From the NCBI GenBank assembly GCA_964551035.1, contig CAZKBK010000021.1, positions 1 to 64,000 on the forward strand: a stretch of 64,000 nucleotides of DNA. The letters are read 5' to 3'. The stretch is from Chryseosolibacter sp964551035. Lineage in GTDB: Bacteria; Bacteroidota; Bacteroidia; Cytophagales; Cyclobacteriaceae. Shown here piece by piece: positions 44,401-52,473 of the stretch. The notes under the pieces were generated by a model, which was given only the letters and a program-made list of their open reading frames with translations, ran no database searches and was not told the origin of the DNA. The position numbers were made by a program, and so were the translations under genes. Every line of letters starts with the position of its first letter. Positions within the stretch are counted from its first letter, which is position 1.

Positions 44401-46436
44401 TCCGCCCATGACCGGAGGATGTCGTCTTCGAGACTTGCGGTAATCCTGAAGTCGCGGTACTCATGACCCTGGTAGAAAAATGACGTTATGGTCGCCTCCA
44501 TGGCGCTGCGCATTTCTTCCGGCGTCAGCCCGTCGCTGCGCAGTTTTCCGTCGACGCTTAAAAGTCCATAAGTGTCGGGCTGCATCAGGAGTTCCCCCAC
44601 GTTGAAGTCGTTCAGGGCCCAGGCGGCGCGATATCCCCGTGCAGCGGAAGTGGAGTCGAGATTCATCTCACCATTGACTTCCAGCGATCCATAGCTGCTT
44701 GCTGCAAAAGTATTGAAGTGCGCCGCCGTGAGTCCACCCCGGTATTGCGCATTGATATTGATCCATGCGGGTAGCGCCATGGAATCGGGGAGCAATGTGT
44801 CGGGGAGGATATTTTCGATGTCGGCGCGCGTGGAGTAGAACTTTTCGACCCGGACGTCGAATGTGGGTGCTTCGCCGGCAAGTCCGGCGAAAGAACCCCG
44901 GGCGTCGAGGCTGGTTTCTGAAAGGGTATTTAAGCGCAGGTGGTGGAGGTCCAGATTATTCAGTGTACCGTTCACGGAAGCGTCTATGAATATTTTTTCG
45001 TTGGGGTCGATTTCCAGCGGCAGGCTGTCAAATGCGCTGTGATTGATGAACAGGATATCCCGGACCGCAATATGCGAATTGTCCATTTTCGCCCTCAGCG
45101 CAACGTCTCCCGGGGCGGCACGCAGCGCATCTAGCGATGGATACGTTGCCCACGCGTTCAAGTGGAGGATACTTTGGCCCGTGGTGAGGTGCGCGGCGCT
45201 TACGTGAGCGCTGTCGTCGCTGATCCTGACCGCGCCCCGGAACGACGTGACCGCGAAACCACTTTTGTCCCGCATTGAAAGATCGTTGAAGGCGGCGCCC
45301 ATTGCCAATCCGCGCATCGTGATGTCCGTTGCGTCCATGTGAAGTCCCGTTATCCAGAGGTGGCCATAGTCGATCCCTTCCGGCTGATGAGGTTGTGTGT
45401 CGTCGTCGTACTTAATGCTGTTGTCGTGCAGCAGGAGCGTTTTTACCGATACGGTCCAGTCGCGTTCAGGGGGTGGGGGAGTATTTGCCTGACTTCCGCC
45501 GTTGGTTGCCGGGCTGGAGCCGGCCGGAGTCGCGGTGGATGGACCCTGTCGCAAGCGCGCGCGCGTGCCGGTCACGCGCACGGCGTCAAGACGAATCATT
45601 TGTTTTTCGAGGTCGATCGCTTCCGCGTCGAGGGAAATTTCGCCGATGTCAAGTTGCAAATCCTGGGCAAGCGCCTGTTGGCTATACCGCAGGTGGACAT
45701 CATGCAGATTGACTTCTTCGAAACTCAGGTTGGGGCCAGGCTCGCCGGGTTCGGTTTCAGCTTCCGCTGCCGGTGGTTCCATGGCCTGAACCAGCGTTGC
45801 GGTAGTGTTTGTAAGATCGAGTTTCCCGACGCCAAAGGTGAGCGTCTCTAATTCAAATACATCCAGGTTCGTTTCCAAGGCGCCGGCATCCACCGCGGCG
45901 TAGGTACCCGTGAGCGCGTCGTCGTAGGCGACGCTGACGTCGTCGAGACTGAGTTCCCTGAGTGTGATGGTCCAGTCCTCCTTTTCGGGCGTATCAGGCG
46001 TGGGCGTCGCATCACCTGCGAAAGCATCGACGATATAATCGAAGTTGAACGATGAATCCTTTGCATTTCTTTTGATGAAGGTGGTTGTGCGGCTAAGCGC
46101 AATGTCATTGAGTTGCACTTCCCGGTCTAAAAGCGACCAAAGATCAGTGTCGATTTCCAGTTTGCCGACGTACGCGATGGTATCGCCGGCCTGGTCTTCG
46201 AGATAGAAACTTTCGAGGACGATACGTTTCGGGAAGGAAATGTAGAGCCTTTCGACCTGAACCGCCGTTCCCAGTTTTTCCTCCAGAAAGGAAACAACCC
46301 GCTCGGTGATCCGATCCTGGACGGGAGGTAGTTGGATAAGGGCGATGACCACGAGAAGCAGCGCGGTGACGGAAACCAGGATCCAGGCCGTTACCTTGAT
46401 TGTTTTTAAAAGAATTTTTCGGGCTCGCTGCTGCAT
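41439..46436 (-). CDS. tamB: TamB translocation/assembly module component
   Basis: The 1,665-residue protein has an N-terminal transmembrane anchor (about 12-35) and a very long periplasmic body of beta-strand repeats, the AsmA-like hydrophobic-groove fold. The C-terminal TamB domain (about 1190-1640) carries repeated motifs such as GRYEIAEGTYNFSFYKFV. It spans the periplasm from inner membrane to TamL. A proline and threonine-rich patch at about 300-325 is a low-complexity insert. It is divergent from the MlaE/F/D lipid transport genes with a 225-bp region between them, so the two systems may share control. Confidence 0.93.
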   Translation of the reverse strand: MQQRARKILLKTIKVTAWILVSVTALLLVVIALIQLPPVQDRITERVVSFLEEKLGTAVQVERLYISFPKRIVLESFYLEDQAGDTIAYVGKLEIDTDLWSLLDREVQLNDIALSRTTTFIKRNAKDSSFNFDYIVDAFAGDATPTPDTPEKEDWTITLRELSLDDVSVAYDDALTGTYAAVDAGALETNLDVFELETLTFGVGKLDLTNTTATLVQAMEPPAAEAETEPGEPGPNLSFEEVNLHDVHLRYSQQALAQDLQLDIGEISLDAEAIDLEKQMIRLDAVRVTGTRARLRQGPSTATPAGSSPATNGGSQANTPPPPERDWTVSVKTLLLHDNSIKYDDDTQPHQPEGIDYGHLWITGLHMDATDITMRGLAMGAAFNDLSMRDKSGFAVTSFRGAVRISDDSAHVSAAHLTTGQSILHLNAWATYPSLDALRAAPGDVALRAKMDNSHIAVRDILFINHSAFDSLPLEIDPNEKIFIDASVNGTLNNLDLHHLRLNTLSETSLDARGSFAGLAGEAPTFDVRVEKFYSTRADIENILPDTLLPDSMALPAWININAQYRGGLTAAHFNTFAASSYGSLEVNGEMNLDSTSAARGYRAAWALNDFNVGELLMQPDTYGLLSVDGKLRSDGLTPEEMRSAMEATITSFFYQGHEYRDFRITASLEDDILRSWAELEDPNLDFAWKAEANFQGEVPRYKMTFDLQSADFEALKLSERPLKARGTLDVDMATADLRVLNGSIGLRKVAIFNGDDLYAVDSLLFASIDQEGRSEITVHSDLLSGNFEGSLNVFTMPAVLREYLDTYYSLHDSVRQSFEEPQHFSFELNLKKTELLTDIILPELETFTPGIIRGEFDSKAKRLDLRLDIPAFQYGEVGVTSLRFRTTSDATALNYNLLIDEVRIDSLLVDGLELNGTIADDSIRANVIVRDSLDYYKYEVGGTFYSRDKHFEFRLDPEQTMLNYVNWSIPRDNVIKFGGEKVIVRNVELSHQDQKIVVNAPPAAAEPMFFGFENLSLEYLTSMVAGKKPVTGVLSGKVIVPPSDDGFSFTADLSVDALSIAQHPWGNIDLLVEQRVADLFDVDFSLVGTRNDIRVDGTYKGGNDPSIAMTARINRFDLSILEPLQQQFADLEGQLQGSLHVSGVPDEPDINGSLTLANASFFSNFLQTAFQADRETLRFDSRGIVFDAFALADTDNNEAVLKGRINTENYRAFSFNLDFTTQNFQLLNTAKGDNDLFYGLIHLDSYARIRGTMANPVVNMEISLAEGDHLTYIVPQSQASILEQQGIVTFVDKSFKADPFIKKIQPELEDTVKTTFRGINLTAKVELTEGETFTMIIDPTTEDQLTIRGNATLTLQMDQTGDMQLAGRYEIAEGTYNFSFYKFVKRSFDIQEGSSITWTGDILNANMDITAIYRVETSPIELISNQVTDPAELDRFRQRMPFIVLMDIAGQLLTPEIAFRLDMPLSERNTLGGNVYARLQDINTRESDLNKQVFALLILKRFISDDPFENQAGSGLEGTARTSVSKILTEQLNQLTENIRGVELSFDVRSYEQYEGGEAYGQTELELGLSKRLLDDRLIIKLSGNVDIEGNNEQREVTDYIGDIALEYLLTEDGRFRVRGFRNSDYDIIDGELIETGAGFIYIKEYNKLKDLFEPNVETGNQKP

Positions 46437-46661
46437 GAAGGATGCTGATCGCTTAAAAAATCAAAATCCTATGCCCGATGCGGACGCGAGGCTGGCGCCA
46501 TTGGTTCCGTTCGTCGCCGGCGATGAGTATATTATTCTACAGGCACCGTCTTTTAAATTAGGCAGACATGCATTTAGCAGTCCGTCATGATTCCTTGCGA
46601 GGGATTGAAAGCGGCCATCATGGCATGCGAATGGTTTCGACAGAATGTGATGTTTTGAGCA

Positions 46662-47411
46662 ATGGTAAGAGGTCTACTGATTCGGTTAGCGGATATTTAT
46701 CGTTTTGTGATCAGGGTGCTTCGGGAGTTGCTTACACCGCCCTTCGAAGTCAGGGAGATCTTGCGGCAATGTTATGAAATGGGTAACAAGTCCATCTTTC
46801 TCATTGGGTTTACCGCATTTATTGCCGGTATCGTTTTTACGCGGCAATCCAGGCCCTCCCTGGCGTCGTTCGGAGCGGAATCCTGGTTGCCATCGCTGGT
46901 CTCTCAGGCAGTAGTGCGCGCGTTGGGCCCGCTGATCACAGGGCTGATATGTGCGGGAAAGCTGGGCTCCAACATTGGGGCGGAGTTGGGAAGCATGCAG
47001 GTGAGCGAGCAAATTGACGCCATGGAAGTATCGGGCACACGCCCGTTCTCCTACCTGGTGGTCTCCCGGGTTGCCGCGACCACCCTGATGCTGCCCATTC
47101 TCGTAATTTACGCCGACGTGATCGCCTTGTTCGGATCGTTCATTACGGTGAATCTCATCAACAACTCCAGCCTGGAACTCTACCTGAACGAGGTGGCGAC
47201 AAATGTTTCCTATCTCGATGTATTCTCATCATTGATCAAATCGGCATTCTTCGGATTCGCTATTGGTGTTGTCGGCTGTTACGCGGGGTTCCATTCGGGC
47301 AAGGGCACGACGGGCGTTGGCAAGGCGGCGAATGCTTCAGTGGTGATATCGATGATCCTCATCTTCATCATTGACTTGTTGAGTTTGCAGTTTATTAATT
47401 TGTTTCGCTGA
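46662..47411 (+). CDS. mlaE: MlaE-family ABC transporter permease
   Basis: The 249-residue integral membrane protein has an amphipathic N-terminal interfacial helix and five or six transmembrane segments, with the MlaE core (SNIGAELGSMQVSEQIDAMEVSG). It is the permease of the MCE lipid-transport ABC system, moving phospholipids between the membranes. The ATP-binding gene begins at 47411, sharing one base with its stop codon, and an MCE protein follows. The ATG at 46662 was chosen because it gives the full interfacial helix. Confidence 0.93.
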   Translation: MVRGLLIRLADIYRFVIRVLRELLTPPFEVREILRQCYEMGNKSIFLIGFTAFIAGIVFTRQSRPSLASFGAESWLPSLVSQAVVRALGPLITGLICAGKLGSNIGAELGSMQVSEQIDAMEVSGTRPFSYLVVSRVAATTLMLPILVIYADVIALFGSFITVNLINNSSLELYLNEVATNVSYLDVFSSLIKSAFFGFAIGVVGCYAGFHSGKGTTGVGKAANASVVISMILIFIIDLLSLQFINLFR

Positions 47412-48196
47412 TGCCGTGGCAAGAGACCTTTACCCGAACAAAAGCGACCGCTGGAAAGGAAGACCGTAGTTCGGTCATTTCCATGAAAAACCTGTACAAG
47501 TCGTTTGGTGACCGCGACGTGCTTAAGGACGTAAGCCTCGACGTTTTTGAATCTGAGAACCTGGTGATTCTCGGCCGGTCCGGGACGGGTAAATCCGTTT
47601 TGATCAAATGCCTTGTAGGGCTTATGAGGCCGGATTCCGGAAACATTAATGTATTGGGGAGGGACGTTCTCCGGCTTGGGCGGAAGGAATTGAACGAGTT
47701 GCGCCTGCAGATCGGGTTTTCATTTCAGGGCAGCGCCCTTTACGATTCCATGACGGTACGGGAGAACCTGGCTTTTCCGCTGAGACGCAATTTCGGCATC
47801 CACGATAAGCGACAGTTGGAGGAAGTCGTGACAGCCGCTTTGGACGACGTTGGGCTATTGCACACCATCGACCAAATGCCCGCGGAACTCTCCGGGGGCA
47901 TGAAGAAACGCGTAGGTGTCGCCCGAACACTGATCCTCAAACCGAAAATCATGCTCTACGATGAGCCGACCTCAGGGCTTGATCCGATGACTGCCATCGA
48001 GATCAACGACCTCATCCTCTCCGTGCGCGAAAAGTACAACACTTCCTCAATTATCATTACGCATGATATCAGCAGTGCCAAGCATACCGCTGATCGCATT
48101 GTCGCGCTGATCAACGGACACAACAAATATGAGGGCACGTTTGACGAACTGAAGGACAACAACGACCCCGATCTGGAACCATTTTTTAAATATTGA
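47411..48196 (+). CDS. mlaF: MlaF-family ABC transporter ATP-binding protein
   Basis: The 261-residue ATPase has Walker A GRSGTGKS (about 56), signature motif LSGGMKKRVG, Walker B ILKPKIMLYDEP and the switch His in IIITHD. It starts after a 23-residue N-terminal extension. It powers the MlaE permease and MCE protein next to it. The 1-nt overlap with mlaE and 4-nt overlap or 11-nt gap to the MCE gene show tight coupling. Confidence 0.95.
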   Translation: MPWQETFTRTKATAGKEDRSSVISMKNLYKSFGDRDVLKDVSLDVFESENLVILGRSGTGKSVLIKCLVGLMRPDSGNINVLGRDVLRLGRKELNELRLQIGFSFQGSALYDSMTVRENLAFPLRRNFGIHDKRQLEEVVTAALDDVGLLHTIDQMPAELSGGMKKRVGVARTLILKPKIMLYDEPTSGLDPMTAIEINDLILSVREKYNTSSIIITHDISSAKHTADRIVALINGHNKYEGTFDELKDNNDPDLEPFFKY

Positions 48197-48207
48197 CAAA
48201 AATAAAC

Positions 48208-49215
48208 ATGGTGGAAAAAAAGGAAGTAGCAAGACAAGTCAAGCTCGGCGCATTCGTGGTCCTCGGCCTGGTGCTGTTCCTGGCCGCCGTCTTCCTGATA
48301 GGAAGCGAGCAGAACATCTTTAGCCGTACATTTAAGATTGCCGCCGTGTTCAAGAATGTTGAAGGCCTGAAACGGGGCGACAACGTCTGGCTTTCTGGCG
48401 TAAAGGTGGGCACCGTGAGCAATGTGGAGATCGTGTCCGAGGGCGAGGTCGTGGTTGAATTGGCCCTTCGGGAGAACCAGAACAGTTTCATCCGCAAAGA
48501 TGCCATGGCCTCAATTGGTTCCGACGGCCTGGTCGGTAACAAGATCGTCGTGATACGACCGGGAACCGCTCCCGAACCCATCGCCGAGGAAGATACGATC
48601 AACACGCTGTCACCGACCGATACCCAGGAATTGATCAACATCGCCCGCGATGTCGGCGACAACACGCGCGCCCTGACCAAAGATCTTGCGCAGATTGCCC
48701 AGCGGATCAACGCCGGCGAGGGCGTTGTCGGTGAACTGCTCACCGGCGGGGCGCTTTCCAGGGAATTGCGGTCCGCCGTCTCGGGCCTTCAGGCTACAAC
48801 CGCCAATACCGCCAACGCGTCGGCGGAACTTCACGAGTTGGTGTATGAAATGCGGGAGGGAACCGGATTGTTACCGACACTTATTTCAGATACAGCCTAC
48901 GCCCAACGCTTTCAGGAAGCGCTCCGGAGCATTCAACAAGTGACCGCCGACGTCCGGGTTGTCTCCGGAAACCTGCAGCAACTGTCGGCCAAGCTCAACA
49001 GCGACGAGAACGCCCTTGGCGCGTTGCTTTCGGACGAGGAGGTAGCGCAAAACCTGAGACTTACTTTGGAGAACGCGGAGCAGGCCTCCCGGAAGCTGGA
49101 TGAAAATATGGAGGCGTTGCAGCACAACTTCTTATTCCGCGGGTACTTCCGCCGCCAGGAAAAACGACGCGAAAAGGAGGCGGCCTCCTCTGCGTCATCA
49201 AGGCGGGACGACTAA
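48208..49215 (+). CDS. mlaD: MlaD-like MCE lipid-binding protein
   Basis: From ATG 48208 the protein is 335 residues. It has one transmembrane helix (about 12-33), an MCE domain (about 45-130; NVEGLKRGDNVWLSGVKVG) and a long C-terminal helical needle rich in heptad leucines (about 140-325). MCE proteins form hexameric lipid-binding rings held by such helices. The alternative TTG start at 48193 would overlap the mlaF stop codon in a TTGA junction and add five residues. The stop codon overlaps that of the convergent AI-2E gene by four bases. Confidence 0.9.
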   Translation: MVEKKEVARQVKLGAFVVLGLVLFLAAVFLIGSEQNIFSRTFKIAAVFKNVEGLKRGDNVWLSGVKVGTVSNVEIVSEGEVVVELALRENQNSFIRKDAMASIGSDGLVGNKIVVIRPGTAPEPIAEEDTINTLSPTDTQELINIARDVGDNTRALTKDLAQIAQRINAGEGVVGELLTGGALSRELRSAVSGLQATTANTANASAELHELVYEMREGTGLLPTLISDTAYAQRFQEALRSIQQVTADVRVVSGNLQQLSAKLNSDENALGALLSDEEVAQNLRLTLENAEQASRKLDENMEALQHNFLFRGYFRRQEKRREKEAASSASSRRDD

Positions 49216-50330
49216 CGTTTTCTTTTGGCCTTTCGCAACATGACGAAGGCCGACTTTATAGGGTTTCTGTGCGCATGCCTGGAGGTGGTCTCATCGCCCA
49301 GGAGTATGGCCCAGGGCCTGAGCGACTCGACCCTTTCAAAAATCACTTTCATTACCGCAAGGCCGGGTATGGCCAGGAACATGCCGGGCACACCGCTCAA
49401 CATTCCGCCGACAAGAACGCCGAGAATAATAGCCATGGCATTGATGCGGATCCTGCTGCCGACAATGAAAGGCATCAGCATGTTGTTGTCGACGACCTGG
49501 ACCAGCGCGAGGATGCCCGCCACCCAAAAGATGTTGCTGATGTCATCGGTGGACACCAGCGTAATCAGGATACAAAAGATGTTGGCGATGAGCATGCCGA
49601 TGTAGGGAACGATGTTGAGGAGCGCGGCCGTCAACGCGAGGAAAAAGGGGTATTTGATCCCGACGGTGAGGAACCCCACGGCGTTCAGACTGAACACAAT
49701 GACCACCTCGATGAGCATGCCGGTGAGGTATTGCTGGGAAATGGACTGTGATTCGTCCAGCACTTCCACGACCTTGTCTTCCTCGCTGCGACGGAAGAGT
49801 TCCGTGAGAAACCGTTTTACTGTGTCCTTGTGGTAAAGGATCAAGAAGGTGTACACCGGGAGAAAGACGAAATAAGAGACAATTTCCGTGAGCGTGATGA
49901 AGGTACGCTGCATCATGGCGGGGCCTTCGTCGGTCATTTGCTCCCGCGTGTCGCTCAGGTATCTGTTTTGTTCGCGAATCGCGATGTTAAGGTGATCCTG
50001 TATCCAGATTTTAGCCTCTGCCACCACCTCCCGCAGCCGTTCGCTGAGCGCTGGGATGTCATTGAGAAAATTTCCGATCTGCTTTGATAAAAAGAAGATC
50101 ACCGAACCAATCACGCAAAGGGAAATGAACACGCTGACCAGGATGGCGACAACCCGGTTCATGTTGTGGTGGTCAAGGAAGTTCACAACGGGATGAAGCA
50201 GCATGGCAAGGAGAATGGAAAAAAAGAGGGGCACGAGGATATTGCTCCCGACGTAGAGCAGCGTGAGCACCAGAGCAATCGTGATCAGGTTGAGGGCGAG
50301 CCTAAGAAAGAGCGGAGCATCCGAAGTCAT
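49212..50330 (-). CDS. AI-2E/TqsA-PerM family membrane transporter
   Basis: From ATG 50330 the protein is 372 residues with eight predicted transmembrane segments. The long loop after the third helix carries the QDHLNIAIREQN region, and the typical sequences GIKYPFFLALTAALLNIVPYIG and VPGMFLAIP are present. The longer frame starting at 50465 adds 45 non-hydrophobic residues and was rejected. Family members export autoinducer-2 or other small molecules, or act as Na+/H+ antiporters; which applies here cannot be told. The tetranucleotide CTAA at 49212-49215 supplies stop codons to both this gene and the MCE gene. Confidence 0.88.
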   Translation of the reverse strand: MTSDAPLFLRLALNLITIALVLTLLYVGSNILVPLFFSILLAMLLHPVVNFLDHHNMNRVVAILVSVFISLCVIGSVIFFLSKQIGNFLNDIPALSERLREVVAEAKIWIQDHLNIAIREQNRYLSDTREQMTDEGPAMMQRTFITLTEIVSYFVFLPVYTFLILYHKDTVKRFLTELFRRSEEDKVVEVLDESQSISQQYLTGMLIEVVIVFSLNAVGFLTVGIKYPFFLALTAALLNIVPYIGMLIANIFCILITLVSTDDISNIFWVAGILALVQVVDNNMLMPFIVGSRIRINAMAIILGVLVGGMLSGVPGMFLAIPGLAVMKVIFERVESLRPWAILLGDETTSRHAHRNPIKSAFVMLRKAKRKR

Positions 50331-50455
50331 GAGAACTAAACCAGCATTTTCCGATTTTCTTAAAATGCTGTGCCTTGCTGAGTAATTACCTCTACAAGGC
50401 ATTGGATTATTAGAGGGGAATTCTTTTTTTGTGCCCTCACTTAATTCCAATAACG

Positions 50456-51223
50456 ATGGACGCACTGCTGACCACGGAAGGGATCGTCAGCCTTCTGACC
50501 CTTACGTTTCTTGAAATTGTTCTGGGCATCGATAACATTGTTTTTATCTCCATAACGGCACAACGACTTCCTGCCGCGGATCAGGGGAAAGCCCGCAACA
50601 TGGGCATTCTCCTCGCGCTTCTGGTGCGGATCGGGCTGCTTCTGGGCGTGAGCTGGATTATCGGGTTGACGGAGCCATTCCTGACCCTTGGAGATTTCGA
50701 ACTCAGCTTACGCGATATCATCCTGGTCATTGGCGGTTTGTTCCTGCTGGCAAAGAGTACTTCCGAGATTCACGCCAAGCTTGAGGGGGAAGACCCTTCT
50801 CAGAAGCAGGTTACCGTTATGACGCTTCGCGGGGCCATCATCCAGATTATTCTCCTCGATGTCGTGTTCTCCCTGGATTCGATTCTGACTGCGGTTGGAT
50901 TGGTCGACGAAGTGCTGATCATTGTCATCGCGATCGTCATTTCCCTGCTGGTCATGCTGGCTTTTGCCCGTCGTATCAGTGAATTTATCCATAAGCACCC
51001 CGCCATGAAGCTGCTGGCGATCTCCTTCCTGATGATGATCGGTCTGGTCCTTGTCGTTGAGGGTTTGCATGTGCATGTCCCCAAGGGGTACATTTATTTT
51101 GCGATGGCATTTGCCCTGGGTATCGAGGTACTCAACATGAAGATCCGTAAGAAAGCCCAGGCGGTTAAGTTGCGCGAACCTGTGGAGCCTGAACGGAGGC
51201 CAGCGTCGGAGAAAGGAAACTGA
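50456..51223 (+). CDS. TerC-family integral membrane protein
   Basis: From ATG 50456 the protein is 255 residues with seven predicted transmembrane segments. It has the TerC signatures, with paired Asp residues (GIDNIVFIS and VVFSLDSILTA). TerC proteins are linked to metal ion (chiefly manganese) efflux or insertion at the translocon, and to tellurite resistance in some bacteria. Start at TTG 50429 is possible but adds an unsupported leader. It is followed 11 nt later by a tiny lipoprotein gene. Confidence 0.9.
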   Translation: MDALLTTEGIVSLLTLTFLEIVLGIDNIVFISITAQRLPAADQGKARNMGILLALLVRIGLLLGVSWIIGLTEPFLTLGDFELSLRDIILVIGGLFLLAKSTSEIHAKLEGEDPSQKQVTVMTLRGAIIQIILLDVVFSLDSILTAVGLVDEVLIIVIAIVISLLVMLAFARRISEFIHKHPAMKLLAISFLMMIGLVLVVEGLHVHVPKGYIYFAMAFALGIEVLNMKIRKKAQAVKLREPVEPERRPASEKGN

Positions 51224-51234
51224 GAACAGACAAA

Positions 51235-51402
51235 ATGAGGTATCCAATTATTTTATGCGTCATTGCGATGATGCTTGTGTTGTCGGGCTGTGAGGCAATC
51301 GGCGATATTTTTAGTGCAGGGGTGTACACGGGCCTTGCCCTCGTCGTTCTGGTGATCATCATCATCGTATGGATTGTGCGAAAGCTGGGCAGCAGGGATT
51401 GA
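51235..51402 (+). CDS. Tiny lipoprotein with a transmembrane helix (55 aa)
   Basis: ATG 51235 opens a 55-residue frame ending TGA at 51400-51402. A lipobox LSGC gives a predicted lipidated Cys19. After a Gly-rich stretch comes a strongly hydrophobic helix (about 33-48, mostly Val, Leu and Ile) and a short basic tail. Similar small proteins are common in Bacteroidota, where they are often given misleading names such as phosphatidate cytidylyltransferase. It is directly downstream of terC in the same direction, so probably cotranscribed. Function unknown. Confidence 0.7.
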   Translation: MRYPIILCVIAMMLVLSGCEAIGDIFSAGVYTGLALVVLVIIIIVWIVRKLGSRD

Positions 51403-51425
51403 ACTGTGTATTCCGGTACCCATAA

Positions 51426-51463
51426 ACGCGTTGCGACGCGTGCGCGATGGGTGTCAAACACCC
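51426..51463 (+). other. Cluster of two short hairpins downstream of the tiny lipoprotein gene
   Basis: ACGCGT-TGCG-ACGCGT (51426-51441) and GGGTGT-CAA-ACACCC (51449-51463) are two perfect six-bp stems in tandem. They are followed by more GC-rich partial repeats but no T-run. They may slow transcription or fold at the 3' end of the terC transcript. Confidence 0.4.
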
Positions 51464-51597
51464 GGTTGCCGGTTTCGCGGGCTGGCAAAAGCTATTGAAA
51501 TTGAATTCTTTGCGGAAAACATGAGGTCGGATGGATGATGGGCGTTCCGCAAGCACGCATTTTTTCACATGCGTCGAAGCAAACAAAACAATTTATT

Positions 51598-52374
51598 ATG
51601 GAACCAGCAATTATGTCAAATCAGGAGCCTATGTCCAGTGCGTTGCCTCCCGCTACCGGATCAACCCATATCAACGTCGGGGTGTCTGAACGCGTTGTGT
51701 CGGCGCTCGGTGGAGCGGCATTGGCCGTGTGGGGTCTCCGCTCGATAAACAGCGGCAGCGGCATCACCATGCTGTTGGGGGGAACGTATCTGCTGGTCCG
51801 CGGGCTTTCGGGATATTGCCCGATGAACGAGATGCTTGGCCGCAACACCGCCGAAATGCCCCGCAACACGTCGGCGATGGAGGCCCGAACCACCTTTACG
51901 ATCAATAAACCCAGGTCGGAGGTGTACCGCTATTGGCGTACGCTTGAAAACCTGCCGAACTTCATGCAACACCTCGAGTCCGTTAAGGAACTGGATGACC
52001 GCAGATCGAAATGGTCCGCGAGGATTCCAGGCGCCGACAAGGTTGCGGGAAACCTCGCCACCGTGTCATGGGAAGCCGAGATTATTGAGGATAAGAAGGA
52101 TGAGTTGATCGCCTGGTCGTCATTGCCGGCCTCTACCATCGATAATGCCGGCGAGGTACATTTCAGGGACGCACGGGACAATCGCGGCACCGAGATCGAA
52201 GCTTGCATTTCCTACCGGCTGCCCGCGGGCGACCTCGGCAGTATGGCTGCGAAGCTATTCAATCCGGCTATCGAGCGCATGATCCAGACGGACCTCCGCA
52301 ATTTCAAAATGCTGATGGAAACCGGCCAGATCAGCAACTTCGCGGAAGGGCGGACGGCTGATGTTCACGTTTGA
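51598..52374 (+). CDS. DUF2892-SRPBCC fusion protein
   Basis: From ATG 51598 the protein is 258 residues. The N-terminal third (about 20-75) is a DUF2892-type two-helix membrane segment (NVGVSERVVSALGGAALAVWG, ending in a Cys-Pro pair). It is joined to a C-terminal SRPBCC lipid- or ligand-binding fold (about 100-250; FTINKPRSEVYRYWR). The upstream in-frame ATG at 51535 lies in poorly conserved sequence and was rejected. This fusion places a ligand-binding domain at the membrane. It probably belongs to a general stress group with TerC, the PRC-barrel protein and EcsC nearby; this link is inferred. Confidence 0.8.
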   Translation: MEPAIMSNQEPMSSALPPATGSTHINVGVSERVVSALGGAALAVWGLRSINSGSGITMLLGGTYLLVRGLSGYCPMNEMLGRNTAEMPRNTSAMEARTTFTINKPRSEVYRYWRTLENLPNFMQHLESVKELDDRRSKWSARIPGADKVAGNLATVSWEAEIIEDKKDELIAWSSLPASTIDNAGEVHFRDARDNRGTEIEACISYRLPAGDLGSMAAKLFNPAIERMIQTDLRNFKMLMETGQISNFAEGRTADVHV

Positions 52375-52388
52375 TATGGGGTTGTTGT

Positions 52389-52448
52389 CACAAAGGCACG
52401 AAGACACTAAGCAGGCGTAATACCACTTTGTGTCTTTGTGCTTCGTGG
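52389..52448. repeat. REP-like intergenic palindrome
   Basis: Two 23-base arms (52389-52411 and 52426-52448) are related as an imperfect inverted repeat, with 14 of 16 bases matching in the inner half, around a 14-nt loop. The core reads CTTTGTGTCTTTGTGC on one arm. This type of sequence (CTTTGTG and GTGTCTTTGTG) is one I recognise as recurring between genes in many environmental bacterial genomes. It lies between the convergent SRPBCC and ABC transporter genes and could act as a mRNA-stabilising or terminator element. Confidence 0.6.
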
Positions 52449-52473
52449 CATCGCGTTCTTTTACAAGCCATTT

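Noticed and set aside
46437..46661. Possible small genes or paired promoters in the tamB-mlaE divergent region
   Set aside because: No frame has a signal or domain, and the AT-rich patches do not fit the Bacteroidota consensus with correct spacing.
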